A DNA stretch of 64,000 bases from Aureococcus anophagefferens (GCF_000186865.1 NW_008705562.1:454981-518980); one strand, 5' to 3'; shown: positions 27,987 to 37,692, numbered from the stretch's first letter. The notes: generated by a model not told the origin, from the sequence alone. Numbers and translations are program-made.

Positions 27987-28617
27987 GGCGGGAGCGCGGG
28001 GGGTCGCGCCCGGCGGCAGCCCGTCACGGAACCAGCGGTCGCGGCCCGGCGGCGAGGTCACGCGCCAGGGTCCATTTATGATGTAGGTCCATGCTCGCGC
28101 CCTCGTTCGAGTCGGGCAGCCCCCTTACTTTCCGATTGCAAAGTTTCCCGGGGAGTGCCATCCTATCAATCGTTAATATATTGTGGTGACCCGGCCAAGT
28201 TGACCTATACAAAGTCATAAAAACTCGATTCAGAGTGAAGGCGATGAACCCTTGCAGCACCATTGAATTATTTTTAAATCCGGAGTATGTGGTACTTTTT
28301 GTTCGGAACATTTGATTGACATTGAACTCACAAGATTGAAGCCTCGGTTTAAAAAACTCGATCGATGTTTGGACGACTCGATGGCTCCCCTCGAGTTCTC
28401 GAAGCGCGGCAGAAGCGCTCGCGTCCACCTCGTCGCATACGCCCGCATTGAAGTCGGGTCGGAGACTCGGATTCGCATGCGGCGCACTGCAGGCATCCAC
28501 GAGGTGCCCGCGCGCGGCGCGCGCCTCGCGCCGTCCAAGTACCGCCGCGCCGAGGGCGCCGTCGTCGCGACGACCATCGTCTGCTTCTACGTCCACACCG
28601 CGCTCTTCTCCGCGTAA
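27985..28617 (+). CDS. Possible 69-residue tail-anchored small membrane protein (two exons)
   Basis: Exon 27985-28069 (starts MAGARGVAPGGSPS) and exon 28493-28617 join in phase over a 423-bp intron (GT at 28070, AG at 28491-28492). The second exon has strong coding bias: VPARGARLAPSKYRRAEG, then a terminal TM helix (AVVATTIVCFYVHTALFSA). The first exon is less sure because its ATG lies in a palindromic CCATGG that also gives the start of the antisense PHD gene. The intron is AT-rich at its 5' side and carries an introner-like 3' end. It may be a mitochondrial or ER subunit; family unknown. Confidence 0.4.
28339..28492 (+). mobile_element. Degenerate family-2 introner-like segment
   Basis: From about GATCGATGTTTGGACGACTC onward it follows family 2 (TTTGGACGA, CTCGAGTTCTCGAAGC, GTCGCATACG, CATTGAAGTCGGGT) and ends ACTGCAG before coding sequence starting GC. 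The left terminus and target duplication cannot be found, so this is a decayed or rearranged copy. Confidence 0.5.
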
Positions 28618-28645
28618 AACTCCTCTAGCAAAAAACGCGCGCGCG

Positions 28646-29551
28646 TCAGCCGCGGTCGTCGTCGTGGCGTTCGCGGGGCTCGTTCAGCCAGGCCCGCGGG
28701 TTCTTGATGTAGACGCCGCCGGCGCGCGAGAACCACTCGGGCTGCGGCGGCTCGTAGTCGCCGTCGAGCGCGCGCTCCGGGCTCGGCTCGCGCGCGATCT
28801 CCGTCTCGTACGCGTCGTGGTCCCAGTGCGGCAGGCGGCCGGCGAAGTCCGGCGCCCGCTCGCGGAACTCGCTCCGCACGCGGGCCCCGATGGGGTCGAG
28901 CGGGTTCCGCGGGTCGTGCGGCGCGCGCGCGGCGGGGCTTCGGCTCCGCGATCGGCTATCGTAGCTCCGGCTCCGCGACCGGCTCGAGCTCGAGCTCCGG
29001 CTCCGGCGGCGGGCGTCGCCGCGGCGGCGCCGCGGCGGCGACGGGCGCCGCGGCGCCTCGCGCGCGCGCGCGGCCTCGGACGCGCGCCAGAGCTGCGCGG
29101 CGACCTCCGCCTCGGAGAAGCCGCGCCTCACGTCGAAGCCGCCCGCGGGCGCCGGCGCCGGCTCCGCGTCGACGGTGGCGCGGTAGCCGTCCCGCTCCAG
29201 GAGCGCGACGATGGCCGCGTCGTCGTAGCCCCGCGCGACGAGCAGCTGCACCTTGTCCTCCATGGCCTCGCGCGCGGACGGGGCCTCGCGCGCGGCGGGC
29301 GCCGCGGCCGGCGGCGCCGCGGCGTCGTTCGGCGTGACGTCGAAGAAGGCGGCGGCGGTGATGGCGCCCTCGCGGCGGCCCGCCTTCTTCTTCTTCTTCT
29401 CCTTTTTGTCCTTCTTCCGTTGCTTCTTCTGCGCCTTCTTCGAGGCCCTGGCGTCCTCGTCGTCGGACGACGCGCCGCCGTCGGCTTGGGGCTTCAGCGC
29501 CGCGGCGTCGTCGTCGCCGTCGGACGCATTGCCGTCGGACGCGTCGGTCAT
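28646..29551 (-). CDS. RS-rich nuclear protein, possibly splicing-related
   Basis: 301 residues from MTDASDGNASDGDDD. An acidic N-terminus is followed by a Lys-rich block (KKDKKEKKKKKAG, about 45-60). A helical segment VQLLVARGYDDAAIVALLER (about 100-120) and a long Arg/Ser stretch (about 165-200) follow. The C-terminus is conserved-looking: DPIGARVRSEFRERAPDF and PEWFSRAGGVYIKNPRAW. RS domains are typical of splicing factors. No exact family is claimed. Single exon. Confidence 0.55.
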   Translation of the reverse strand: MTDASDGNASDGDDDAAALKPQADGGASSDDEDARASKKAQKKQRKKDKKEKKKKKAGRREGAITAAAFFDVTPNDAAAPPAAAPAAREAPSAREAMEDKVQLLVARGYDDAAIVALLERDGYRATVDAEPAPAPAGGFDVRRGFSEAEVAAQLWRASEAARAREAPRRPSPPRRRRGDARRRSRSSSSSRSRSRSYDSRSRSRSPAARAPHDPRNPLDPIGARVRSEFRERAPDFAGRLPHWDHDAYETEIAREPSPERALDGDYEPPQPEWFSRAGGVYIKNPRAWLNEPRERHDDDRG

Positions 29552-29812
29552 GTGCGCGAGGCGTATCGAGCCGGACGAGGCCGGCTGCGGCGCCGCTCTA
29601 GTGGTGCTCAGGCTGGGCCATGCCACTGCCGCCGGTTCGAATTCGCGGGGGCGCCGGGCTCAGTCGCCACAGGCGCTTCGCCGCACGCCTCTCGACGCCT
29701 CCAACGCCTCCTCCAACGCGACGCCTCGAGGAGGCGGACGCACGTTGCGACGCCTCCCCACAGACCAAGAAGAAAACGCCGATAGACAAGGAACCACCGT
29801 AACCAGCGCCAG

Positions 29813-30292
29813 CTAGGACGCGGCCGCGGCCGCGGCGGCCTCGATGAAGTCGGCGACGTCGTCGTGGTGCTCCTGGCGCGCGGCGCGCGCCGCGGAGACG
29901 GCGCCCTTGAGCGCCGAGGGCACGACGCCCGCGCGCTCGGGCTGGCCCTTGGGGTTGACCTTGCAGCCCGGCGCGCGCGCGAGCGCTTTCACGGCGTCGA
30001 GCTTGCCTCGGTACGCGGCCAGCCACAGGGGCGTCAGGTTCGTGCCCGTCGTCCGCGCGTCGGCGTCGGCGCCCGCCGCGATGAGCACCTCGACGACCTT
30101 GGCGTGGCCCTGCTGGGCGGCGTAGTGGAGCGGCGTCATGCCCGTCGGGTCGCGCAGGTGGACGGTCTTGCCGCTTTTCACATAGGCCGCGACGCCGTCG
30201 ACGTCGTTCTTGGCGACGGCCTCCCAGAGGTTGACGACCGCCGCGGCCGGCGGCGACACCGTGATGTCCGGGCGCGTCGCGGTGGCCAACAT
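29813..30292 (-). CDS. Small ankyrin-repeat protein
   Basis: 159 residues from MLATATRPDITVSP; an upstream Met at 30394 is possible. Three ankyrin units: NLWEAVAKNDVDGVAAYVKS, GMTPLHYAAQQGHAKVVEVL and LTPLWLAAYRGKLDAVKAL, with loop GADADAR. The C-terminus is Ala/His/Asp-rich. It is divergent from the PH-domain gene, with 142 bp between starts, so the two may share a promoter. Confidence 0.78.
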   Translation of the reverse strand: MLATATRPDITVSPPAAAVVNLWEAVAKNDVDGVAAYVKSGKTVHLRDPTGMTPLHYAAQQGHAKVVEVLIAAGADADARTTGTNLTPLWLAAYRGKLDAVKALARAPGCKVNPKGQPERAGVVPSALKGAVSAARAARQEHHDDVADFIEAAAAAAAS

Positions 30293-30434
30293 AATTCGCG
30301 GCACACCGGGCTGCCGGCAACGCTCAGAGTGCACCGTGCTCATCACCGTGCAGGGCACCAACAGCAGATCTCTTTGGCTTCGGCGCCGACACACACAACA
30401 AACAGCTCGGCCTGGGCTGTGGCTCCCGGGAGGG

Positions 30435-31085
30435 ATGGCCTCCGAGGAGCAGCCCCCGCCCTACTACTTCTCCTTCGCGAACCTGAGCTGCGGCTTCCTC
30501 GACGGCCTCTGCCAGACGGAGGAGGATGAGGAGTACATCGTCGGCGAGCCCAAGATGGACGCGCTGCCCTCGCCGACGGAGGCGCCCGGGCCCCGGGAGC
30601 CCGCCGCGGAGCCCGCGGCCGAGCGGCCGCCCATGGCGCGCCAGCCGAGCCGCCGCGTGTCCATCAAAAAGGAGGCCGTGGACACCTTCAAGAGCCACCT
30701 CAAGAAAGGGCTCATGGTCACGAAGCACTGCCGCGACGGCAAGAGCCGCCCGCGGCTCCTCTTCTGCGACGACGCCTGCGCGAACATCGGCTGGAAGCAG
30801 CCCAACGGCAACAGCGCGAAGACGACGGACATGATGCCCCTCGCGGACGTCGAGGAGGTCCGGTCCGCCGTCGAGATCGACAAGGTCGGGAGCCAGGAGG
30901 ACAAGAAGGGCCGGACCCTCGCGGGCACGGCGACGCTGCGCAAGTGCATCGAGGGCACGTCGGCGCGCCGCGCCTTCAGCCTCATCTTCAAGGACCGCAC
31001 CGTCGACATCGAGGTCGCCACGGAGGACGACGCGCGGAACACGATCCGCTACTTCAAGGTCCTCGTCGCCGAGGCCAAGGCCTAG
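30435..31085 (+). CDS. PH-domain-like protein
   Basis: 216 residues from MASEEQPPPYYFSFANLS. The N-terminal 70 residues are acidic and Pro-rich. The C-terminal domain (about 85-215) reads SHLKKGLMVTKHCRDGKSR, PRLLFCDDACANIGWKQPN, PLADVEEVRSAV and RAFSLIFKDRTVDIEVATED, ending with the amphipathic helix DARNTIRYFKVLVAEAK, the pattern of PH domains such as those of phospholipase C. It probably binds a phosphoinositide or a protein partner. Single exon. Confidence 0.68.
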   Translation: MASEEQPPPYYFSFANLSCGFLDGLCQTEEDEEYIVGEPKMDALPSPTEAPGPREPAAEPAAERPPMARQPSRRVSIKKEAVDTFKSHLKKGLMVTKHCRDGKSRPRLLFCDDACANIGWKQPNGNSAKTTDMMPLADVEEVRSAVEIDKVGSQEDKKGRTLAGTATLRKCIEGTSARRAFSLIFKDRTVDIEVATEDDARNTIRYFKVLVAEAKA

Positions 31086-31112
31086 CCCCCCCCCCCGCAT
31101 TTTTTGCGATTG

Positions 31113-32882
31113 TTAGAACGGGTAGCTGATCACCTCCCCGACCGTCGACGGCCCCGCCGACGCGGTGGCGTCGTCGCGGCGGCTTCGGAACGCGCGCGCC
31201 CACGCGGCGTCGAGCCGCGCGTCGCTCTCGGGGCCCGGCGCCGCGCGCCAGCGGCCCGCGGGCGTCCGCGCCGCGAGGCCCCGCGCCTCGAGGTCCGGCA
31301 GGCAGCCCAGCGCCGCGCTCGCCGTCGCGTTCGCCGTCGCGGGGTCGGGGTGCTCCGCCGCCGCCAGTCGAAACAACCGATCCCGGAGCGCGTCCTCGGC
31401 CACGTCGTCGTACTCGCCCCAGCTCAGGCCCCGCAGCGCCCCCAGGCAGAGCCCCGCGAGCGTCGCGGCCTCCGCCGCCGCGTCCTTCACGAGGGCGTCG
31501 CAGACGACCGCGCCCTTGGCCCGGACGCGGTCGCGCAACGCTCTCGTCGTCTCCAATTCGTACATGTTCCGCCGCGCCTTCGTCGTGAAGATCAGCCGCG
31601 ACACCCAGACGACCCCAGAAACGGACGCGAGCACGTCGCCCCAGACCGTGCCCAGCCGCTGCGCCGCCAGGAGAAATAAGAACGTCGCGCCCGTCAACAG
31701 GTCGAAGCGCGCCGCGTCCAAAGGTCGCACCCGCAGCCGCCGCGTCGGGATGAGCGTCTTCAGCGTCCGCAGGGGCACGCCCGCGTAGAGCGCTAACCCC
31801 AACCGCCGCGGCGGCCGGCCGTTGCGCGTAGCTTTCTGCGCCTTGCCGTGCGTCGCGTACAAGACGACGACGTCGCCGTAGGAGATGGCGACCCGCGGCG
31901 GCGGCCGCGCGAGCGCCCGGAGCGCGTCCAACGGCCCCGTCGCGTTGGCCAGGGAAGAATCCACGCACGCCCCGACGCCGCGCTGCGCGACGCCGACGCA
32001 GCCCGCGGGCCGGGCCGCGCAGTAGGCCTCGTCGGCCGCGGGCGCCACGGGCCAACAGCCGCCCGCCGCGAAGTCCGACACGTCGCAGCCCTCCGCGTCC
32101 GGGTCCACGGACCGCGTCGACGCGCCCCAGCGGCTCAGCAGCCGCCGGCCGACGCGCGTCGACACCCGGGCGCCCCGGCGCAGGGGCCCCACCACCAAGC
32201 GCCGCCGCCACCGGGACCGATGCGACGTCGCGTTCCGCGGGTCGAAGCGCGCCTCGATGCGCCGCTCCGAGCGGCCGAGCATGCGCGACAGGCGCCGCCA
32301 GGACTTCTCCACGGTCTCGGACTGGAGGTACTCGAGCGTGTCGACGAGGCTCAGCGGCTCCTCAGTCGACTCGAGGCCCCGGCGCCAGACCCGGACCTCC
32401 CGGAGCGCCGCGTCGTCGACGTCGACGCGCAACCCGGCGTCCTCCGCCAGCGCGTCGCAGAGCGCGCCCTCGCGCGCGTCGACCTCGACGTAGCCCGCGC
32501 CGGCGAGCGTCGCCGCGAGCAGGCCGCCGAACGCCGCGACCTCGGCCTCGCCGCCGCCGCCGGCGGACCCGAGCGCGGGCCGCTTCCGCCAGAAGCCGAG
32601 GCGGCGCTCCGGCGGCGGCTCCGCGCCGTTCCGCCAGGCCGCCTCGGCGGCCGCGAAGCTCCCGCGCAGCGCCTCGTCGCTCTCCGCGGCGAGGAGCTTC
32701 GCGAGTCGAGGGTACGCCGCGCAGACGGCTTCTACTTTCCTCCCGCTCAGGCGGCCGCGTTCGGCGGCGAAGAGGAGGTTTTGGTCGCCGGCGAGGAGCG
32801 GCGCGGGGAGCTTTTGCGCGTTGGGGACGTAGGCGCGCAGCGCCGGCGCGAGGACCGCGAGCGACAGGAGCAAACAGGCCAT
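31113..32882 (-). CDS. DUF3754 / TMEM143-like membrane protein
   Basis: 589 residues from MACLLLSLAVLAPALRAYVP, a signal peptide followed by an aromatic-containing site that could be a plastid presequence. The DUF3754-like part (about 330-480) has an FDLLTGATFLFLLAAQRLG helix, VSGVVWVSRLIFTTKARRN and MYELETTRALRDRVRAKGA, followed by the DALVKDAAAEAATLAGLCLG helix. A Cys-rich region (about 265-310) precedes it. DUF3754 proteins are mitochondrial or plastid membrane proteins of unknown role. The gene ends in SYPF 27 bp from the PH gene. A run of Cs lies between the two stops. Confidence 0.65.
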   Translation of the reverse strand: MACLLLSLAVLAPALRAYVPNAQKLPAPLLAGDQNLLFAAERGRLSGRKVEAVCAAYPRLAKLLAAESDEALRGSFAAAEAAWRNGAEPPPERRLGFWRKRPALGSAGGGGEAEVAAFGGLLAATLAGAGYVEVDAREGALCDALAEDAGLRVDVDDAALREVRVWRRGLESTEEPLSLVDTLEYLQSETVEKSWRRLSRMLGRSERRIEARFDPRNATSHRSRWRRRLVVGPLRRGARVSTRVGRRLLSRWGASTRSVDPDAEGCDVSDFAAGGCWPVAPAADEAYCAARPAGCVGVAQRGVGACVDSSLANATGPLDALRALARPPPRVAISYGDVVVLYATHGKAQKATRNGRPPRRLGLALYAGVPLRTLKTLIPTRRLRVRPLDAARFDLLTGATFLFLLAAQRLGTVWGDVLASVSGVVWVSRLIFTTKARRNMYELETTRALRDRVRAKGAVVCDALVKDAAAEAATLAGLCLGALRGLSWGEYDDVAEDALRDRLFRLAAAEHPDPATANATASAALGCLPDLEARGLAARTPAGRWRAAPGPESDARLDAAWARAFRSRRDDATASAGPSTVGEVISYPF

Positions 32883-33149
32883 GGTGCGCGGGTTGCGGCT
32901 CGTTTTGGCGCGCCGCTTTGCTCGTGAGCGTTGGTGGCTGCCTCGTGGGGCTAGTGGCGCTGCGTTCAATACGTCTGGGTTGGTTTGCTAGAATTTCGGG
33001 ACCAAACAGTCGGTCATATCCATCGGCCACGACGCCCAGCCGATTGGCGCCAATCCGCCCGGCTCGCTGTTCGAAGCAGTGGCGAGCCGGGCCCAGGCGC
33101 GCGCCGAGCGCGCGCGCGCGGCCGCCTGCGGAGCTCGTGGACCGACGGA

Positions 33150-33398
33150 TCAACGGCGCGGGAAATTGAGCGAATTTGGGCACCCGCCGCCGACCCGGGC
33201 GCACGCATGGGAGAATGTTCGTCGAGAACATGTCCGAGTCCTCCAGGGAAGCGACCGCCGCGGCGGCCGGCGCCGCCGGCGTAGCTCCTCCTCCTCGAGC
33301 CGGATGAACGCGTTGACGTAATCGCGGATGTAGCCGAACTCGTCGCGCACATCGGGCAGCGAGTGGTGCTCGGCGCCGTCGGCGTTCTCGTCGGACAC
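33150..33398 (-). CDS. Hypothetical small acidic/basic protein, model uncertain
   Basis: An 82-codon frame starts MSDENADGAEHHSLPDVRDE and continues FGYIRDYVNAFIRLEEEEL with strong coding bias. After the Arg-rich run (about residue 42) the composition changes and may be intron or UTR. No family recognised. It diverges from the next open frame by 70 bp. Confidence 0.42.
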   Translation of the reverse strand: MSDENADGAEHHSLPDVRDEFGYIRDYVNAFIRLEEEELRRRRRPPRRSLPWRTRTCSRRTFSHACARVGGGCPNSLNFPRR

Positions 33399-33470
33399 CT
33401 GGGCGAGGGAGGCTGAACTGCGGCAGCCTGCTCAGGCTCAAGCTCCGAAGTCCGAGTCCACGGTGCGCCA

Positions 33471-33806
33471 GTGCCCGAGGCCCACTGGTCGCCCTACGAA
33501 GCCGCCGCTCGCTCGGCGGAGGCCGTCCTCTTCAACAAGGGCGAGGCCGAGGCCGCGGCGCTCCGCGACGTGCAGCAATCCCAGCTCTCGAAGCTCCGCG
33601 CGGGCGTCGAGGCCACGCTGCGCAAGGAGCTCGGCCTCCGCGACGACCAGGAGATGCCGGTGCCGGGCGAGCTCGACACGAGCCCAACGACGAGGCCCAG
33701 CTACATATCACAACCTAACCCCTTGGAAACTACTCCTACGGCAAATCATCAAGCCGCCGGAGCCGGCGCCACTTGCCCGTGGCCTTGTCGGCGAAGTAGA
33801 CGTTGA
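33471..33806 (+). CDS. Hypothetical protein, 3' end uncertain
   Basis: The frame starts MPEAHWSPYEAAARSAEAVL and is helical to about residue 65 (KLRAGVEATLRKELGLRDDQ). After PGELDTSP the frame runs antisense into the 3' end of the proteasome gene, so the real end or a splice is probably near 33690-33710. No family recognised. Confidence 0.42.
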   Translation: MPEAHWSPYEAAARSAEAVLFNKGEAEAAALRDVQQSQLSKLRAGVEATLRKELGLRDDQEMPVPGELDTSPTTRPSYISQPNPLETTPTANHQAAGAGATCPWPCRRSRR

Positions 33807-34548
33807 CGATGCCGCCCGAGTAGGCGTCGCGCGCCGCGGCCGTGCGCACGGCCTTCTCCGCGAGGTCCGCGGCCTCGTCGACGTTGAGGTCGGCCCGGTA
33901 GCCCGCGTCCAGGACGCTGTACGCGTAGGGGCTCCCGGAGCCGACGGCGAAGAGGTGGCCGGCGAGGCACGCGCCCGAGTTGTCGGCGTAGGTGAGCGTC
34001 GCGTCGTCGAACATCATCGTGCCCACGCTCAGGTCCAGGTTTTTGTCCTGGCGCGACAGCAACCCCGCGAGGTACTCCGCGTTGCGCCGCGCACTCGGCG
34101 GAAAGCCCGTCTCCAGCTCCGCGAGCTTCGACGTCGCCGAGAGGAGGCGCAGCCAGTAGGTGCAGTCGCCGGCCGAGCCCGCCATGGTGCCGAGCGTCGT
34201 CCGCGACACGGGGATCGCCTTCTCCGTGGAGTAGCTTCCGACGAAGTTCCCGAGCGACGCGCGCGAGTCGACGCAGCACATGGTCCCGCCGTCGAAGCGG
34301 AACGCGACGGTCGTCGTGCCGTGGTACATGTTCGTCTTCATGAGCTCGGCGCGCTCGGCGCGCAGCGTCGCGCGGGCCTCGTCGTCGAGGGAAGGGTCCA
34401 GGGGCTCGATGGCGTGGCGCCGCACGAGCGCTTCCTCGCCGGCCGCCGGCGCGACGCGCAGCGGCGCCGCGAGCGCGTCGACCATGTCGTTCGCGCCGGC
34501 GCAAGGCAGCAAGGCCGCGAGGGCGAGCAGCGCGAGACCCATATGCAC
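33736..34548 (-). CDS. Proteasome beta5-type subunit with N-terminal signal peptide
   Basis: 270 residues. The body is a canonical beta5 (chymotrypsin-like) subunit. The propeptide ends at HG, followed by catalytic Thr77. Asp93 (VDSR, position 17 of the mature chain), Lys109 (TEKAIPV, position 33), TMAGSAGDCTYWLRLLSA, AVGSGSPYAYSVLDAGY and RDAYSGGIVNVY are all present. The odd part is the start, MGLALLALAALLPCAGAND, a textbook secretory signal peptide instead of a cytosolic propeptide. No stop or splice signal separates it. This suggests an ER, secreted or periplastid destination, or a wrong start with the true one at an internal Met (about residue 21 or 69). Confidence 0.85.
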   Translation of the reverse strand: MHMGLALLALAALLPCAGANDMVDALAAPLRVAPAAGEEALVRRHAIEPLDPSLDDEARATLRAERAELMKTNMYHGTTTVAFRFDGGTMCCVDSRASLGNFVGSYSTEKAIPVSRTTLGTMAGSAGDCTYWLRLLSATSKLAELETGFPPSARRNAEYLAGLLSRQDKNLDLSVGTMMFDDATLTYADNSGACLAGHLFAVGSGSPYAYSVLDAGYRADLNVDEAADLAEKAVRTAAARDAYSGGIVNVYFADKATGKWRRLRRLDDLP

Positions 34549-34609
34549 GGGAAGTGCTCAAGTTGAACATCAAGCAATGGAGGCGTCGCGACGTTGAAGC
34601 GGCAAAAAG

Positions 34610-36080
34610 TTACACGAAGGCGGCCTGGGACTCCTTCGCCTCGTCGGGCGCGGCGGGCGCGGTCTGGGCGCGCTGGTTTCGCGGCGGCGTGTTGGCGCCG
34701 TGGCGCTCGGACTGGAGCCGCGCGTAGAGGTCGACGTCGTCGCTCCGGAGCGCGTTGCCCGCGCGGCCGCGGAGGATCTCGCGGCCCTTGGCCTTGTAGG
34801 CCGAGAGGCAGCCCGCCTTCTTGAGGAGCGCGTAGGCGCCGAAGGCGCAGCCCGCGACGAGCGCCATGAGGAGCACGACGTCGATCCACGTGCGGTCGAG
34901 CGAGGCGTCGTCCCGCTTCTTCGACGGCTTGGGCGTCACGGGCTCGTAGGGCTCGTAGGACACGAAGGGTGTCTCCAGCAGCACCCGCGACTGCTCGCCG
35001 TCCTTGGACCGGAAGAGCGCGCCCGTGGGCATGGCCGCGAGGCACGCGGACAGCGGGGACGACGCCTCGTTGACCAGCTGCCGCAGCGGCCACCGCGCGG
35101 AGCCCGCGCCGGCGTCGGCCTTGCGGATCACGCAGTCCCGCACGGACGTCGCGAAGGTCGCCGGGTTCGCGTTGAAGGCCAGCGTCGGCGACTGGCGCGC
35201 GTGCAGCTTCAGGCCTGTGTGGAAATCAACCAGTGGAACGCCCTGTCCAGCAAAAACTTCAAACCTCTCTATCTCGATCAAATCGAAGTCGATTTGGCTG
35301 ATTTTTGGACGAATCGATTGCTCTCGTCGAGTTCTCGAAGCACAGCCGAAGAGCTTGCGTCGAAACTGTCGCATACGAATACATTGAAGTAGGGTTGAAG
35401 ATTTGATTTCCACACAGCTTGAGGCGCCGCCGCTCGGGCCGCATGAGCGGCGTGAGCGTCGCGCCCGCGTCGCCCAGGCGCTCGAGGCACCACTGCACGA
35501 AGAGGTCGTCGTTCACGGGCATGGCCCCGTAGACCTCGAAGGCCGAGTAGTGGCCCCCCGACGCGCCGTAGGACGGCATCGCCTCGGCGAGCCGCGCGAA
35601 CGCGCGCCCGCCGACCGTGCCGATGTAGTCCGCGTCCTGCCAGAGGTCGAAGTCGAAGTTGTGGCCCGCCCTCGTGACGAGCACCTCCCCCGTCGCGTCG
35701 GGCCAGGACGCGGCGCCCGTGCCGTTCGCGCCGCCGAAGACCGGCAGGCCCAGGAGCGCGGAGACGTTCCGCGGCAGAAAGTGCACCGACGTGACGTCCG
35801 CGCCCGTGCGCGCGCGGTCCCAGTCGACGCTGTTGAGCCGGAAGGCCAGCGCGTAGTGCTCCATGCTCACGGTCACGGGCTCGAGCATGGACGGGATCAC
35901 CACCTCCGTGCGCAGCGTGAACACTTCCATTAGGTCCTCCACGGCGAGCGTCGGCAGCTGCGCCGCGGACTTGAGGGGCTCCAGATGGTCCGCCGCGAAG
36001 CGCTGGAGGTGCCGCTCGGCGGAAGCGAGCGCGGCGCCCAAGGCGACGAGGGCCCGGAGGCCGCGGCGCGCGGGGGCCAT
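34610..36080 (-). CDS. Type I membrane protein of unknown function, split by family-2 introner
   Basis: Exons 35426-36080 and 34610-35214 give 419 residues. The N-terminal signal peptide (LRALVALGAALASAERHL) is followed by a large luminal domain with DLMEVFTLRTEVVIP, SMEHYALAFRLNSVDWDRA and DFDLWQDADYIGTVGGRAF. One TM helix (DVVLLMALVAGCAFGAYALL) lies near residue 345, with a cytosolic tail of about 60 residues. Joining the exons gives RPERRRLKLHARQSP. A similar outline occurs in other algal surface proteins, but I recognise no domain. It is divergent from the next gene. Confidence 0.6.
35215..35417 (-). mobile_element. Introner element, family 2 (intron of membrane-protein gene)
   Basis: 203 bp with termini CTGTGTGGAAATCAACC and CTGTGTGGAAATCAAATC (read inward). 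Target duplication in gene sense GCCTCAAG upstream and GCCTGAAG downstream (7 of 8). The intron 35215-35425 is GC-AG. Internal sequence shares TTTTTGGACGAATCGATTG with the copy at 44.2 kb and shows only short similarity (GGCTGATTTTTGGACGA) to family 1. Confidence 0.88.
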
Positions 36081-36148
36081 CGTGGTGACCTGTGGCAATT
36101 TCTCCCTCGTTGACTTCGGCAACTTTAGCTTCAGATTTTCGAACAACG

Positions 36149-37638
36149 ATGGGCAGCTTCCACGACGCGAGCGACGGCCCGATCCCGCAGCACATGCTCG
36201 ACTCCATGCCGCCGGAGATCCGCGCCTGGCACGACAAGATGATGCACCAGCAGGCCCGCGGCCGGCCGGCGCTCTTCGCCGACGAGCCCAGCCCGCCCTG
36301 CGAGCATCTCGACTACGGCCGCATCGTCTCCGCGCCGCTCAGCTGGATGTCCTTCCGCGGCAAGACGCCGGTCTACGTGCGCATCGGCGGCCTCACGAGC
36401 GAGCGGGGCCGGCACATGAACGGCAAGTGCGGCTGGGCCGTCAAGGCCACGGGGAAGCTCGCGGACCTGTCGCCGGACTCGCGGCGCGAGGCGGCGTCCG
36501 CCGAGGGGAAGGATCGTCGCCCGGAAACGCGCGCGACGTTCGTAGGCTCAAGGTCGTCTACGTCGACGACGCCGACGAGCCGGGCACGCTCGCGGAGGCG
36601 GAGCGGAGCGCGTCGTCGAAGGCCGCGAATCTCAAGGTCGCGAACCTGCGGCTCGCGCGCGCCGTCGTCTCCGCGGAGCCGCCGGCGCGCACGCTGCTCT
36701 CGGCGCTCGCGGGCGACGCGTCGGCCGCGCCGCCGGAGCGGGGCTTCTTCGTCTTCTATCCCGGCCTCCGGCTCGGCGCGGCGCGGGCGCTGACCTTCGA
36801 GGAGGCGCTCCGCGTCGACGTCGCGAAGATGGGCAACTGGGGGTCGCAGATCGCGACGGCGGCGACGGAGGCCGCGATGAAGCGCAACCTGCAGGCCATG
36901 AAGGCGGAGCAGGGCCTGCCCCCGACGGCCTGGGACCCCCTGCACGGGCCGGGCTGGCCGGGCGTCTACACGGACCGCGCGTCGCGGGGCGTCGCGGACG
37001 CGGACCCGGCGGACGTCGTCGCGTGCCGGTCCGCGCTCGAGGCCTGGGCGCTCTGGTCCGAGGTCGAGTCCTTCGCGCGCGCGAACGCGCGGCGCGGGAC
37101 GAACGGCGCGATGACCCTCCTCTTCGAGGGCGGCGGCGCGGCGCGCGTGAACCCCTTCTACGCGCACATCCCCTACTGTGTGCCCATGCGCGCGCGCCTC
37201 GCCCCGGGGACGACGGACGAGGCCTGGGAGGCCGCGGTGCGCTGGCTCGTCGCGCACTCGGCCGTCGGCGTCGACCAGGCGACGAACGACATCGGCCTCG
37301 GCGTGCTCGGCGCCTACGTGATCCCCGGCGACGACGTCGCGACGGGCGTCGCCATGTTCGCGACGCAGGGGTCCTACGCGCCCGAGGACTTCCTCAACAA
37401 CTTCGCCGGCGACCGGGCGAACTTCGCGCTGACCGTAAACGGCCGCCGCGCGTCGCTCGAGGAGGGCCGCGCGGCCTTCAAGGCCGGCGACGACGCCGCC
37501 GCGCCCCTCGACAAGCCGAAGCGCCGCGAGTGGAGCGCGCTCTGCGCGTCGCCCTGCGGCCGCTTCGCCTGCGCGAGCTGGTGGCTCGACGGCTCCAACC
37601 ACGACTTCGACGACGGCGCCGACCTCGAGCTCGCCTAA
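36149..37638 (+). CDS. Hypothetical protein, two exons
   Basis: Exons 36149-36483 and 36546-37638 give 475 residues. The 62-bp intron is GC-AG, phase 2, with GCGCGAGG at its start and GCTCAAGG after it (6 of 8). The first exon has PEIRAWHDKMMHQQARGRPA and WMSFRGKTPVYVRIGGLTSE. The second carries LKVVYVDDADEPGTL, RGFFVFYPGLRLGAARAL, VNPFYAHIPYCVPMRARLA and a GVDQATNDIGLGVLGAYVIP stretch. No signal peptide or TM helix is seen, so it is probably soluble. No family recognised. Confidence 0.55.
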
Positions 37639-37692
37639 GCCCATAAAGAGGCGCGGTTACACAGGCGAACGAACAGGGGGCGCCGAGGAACC

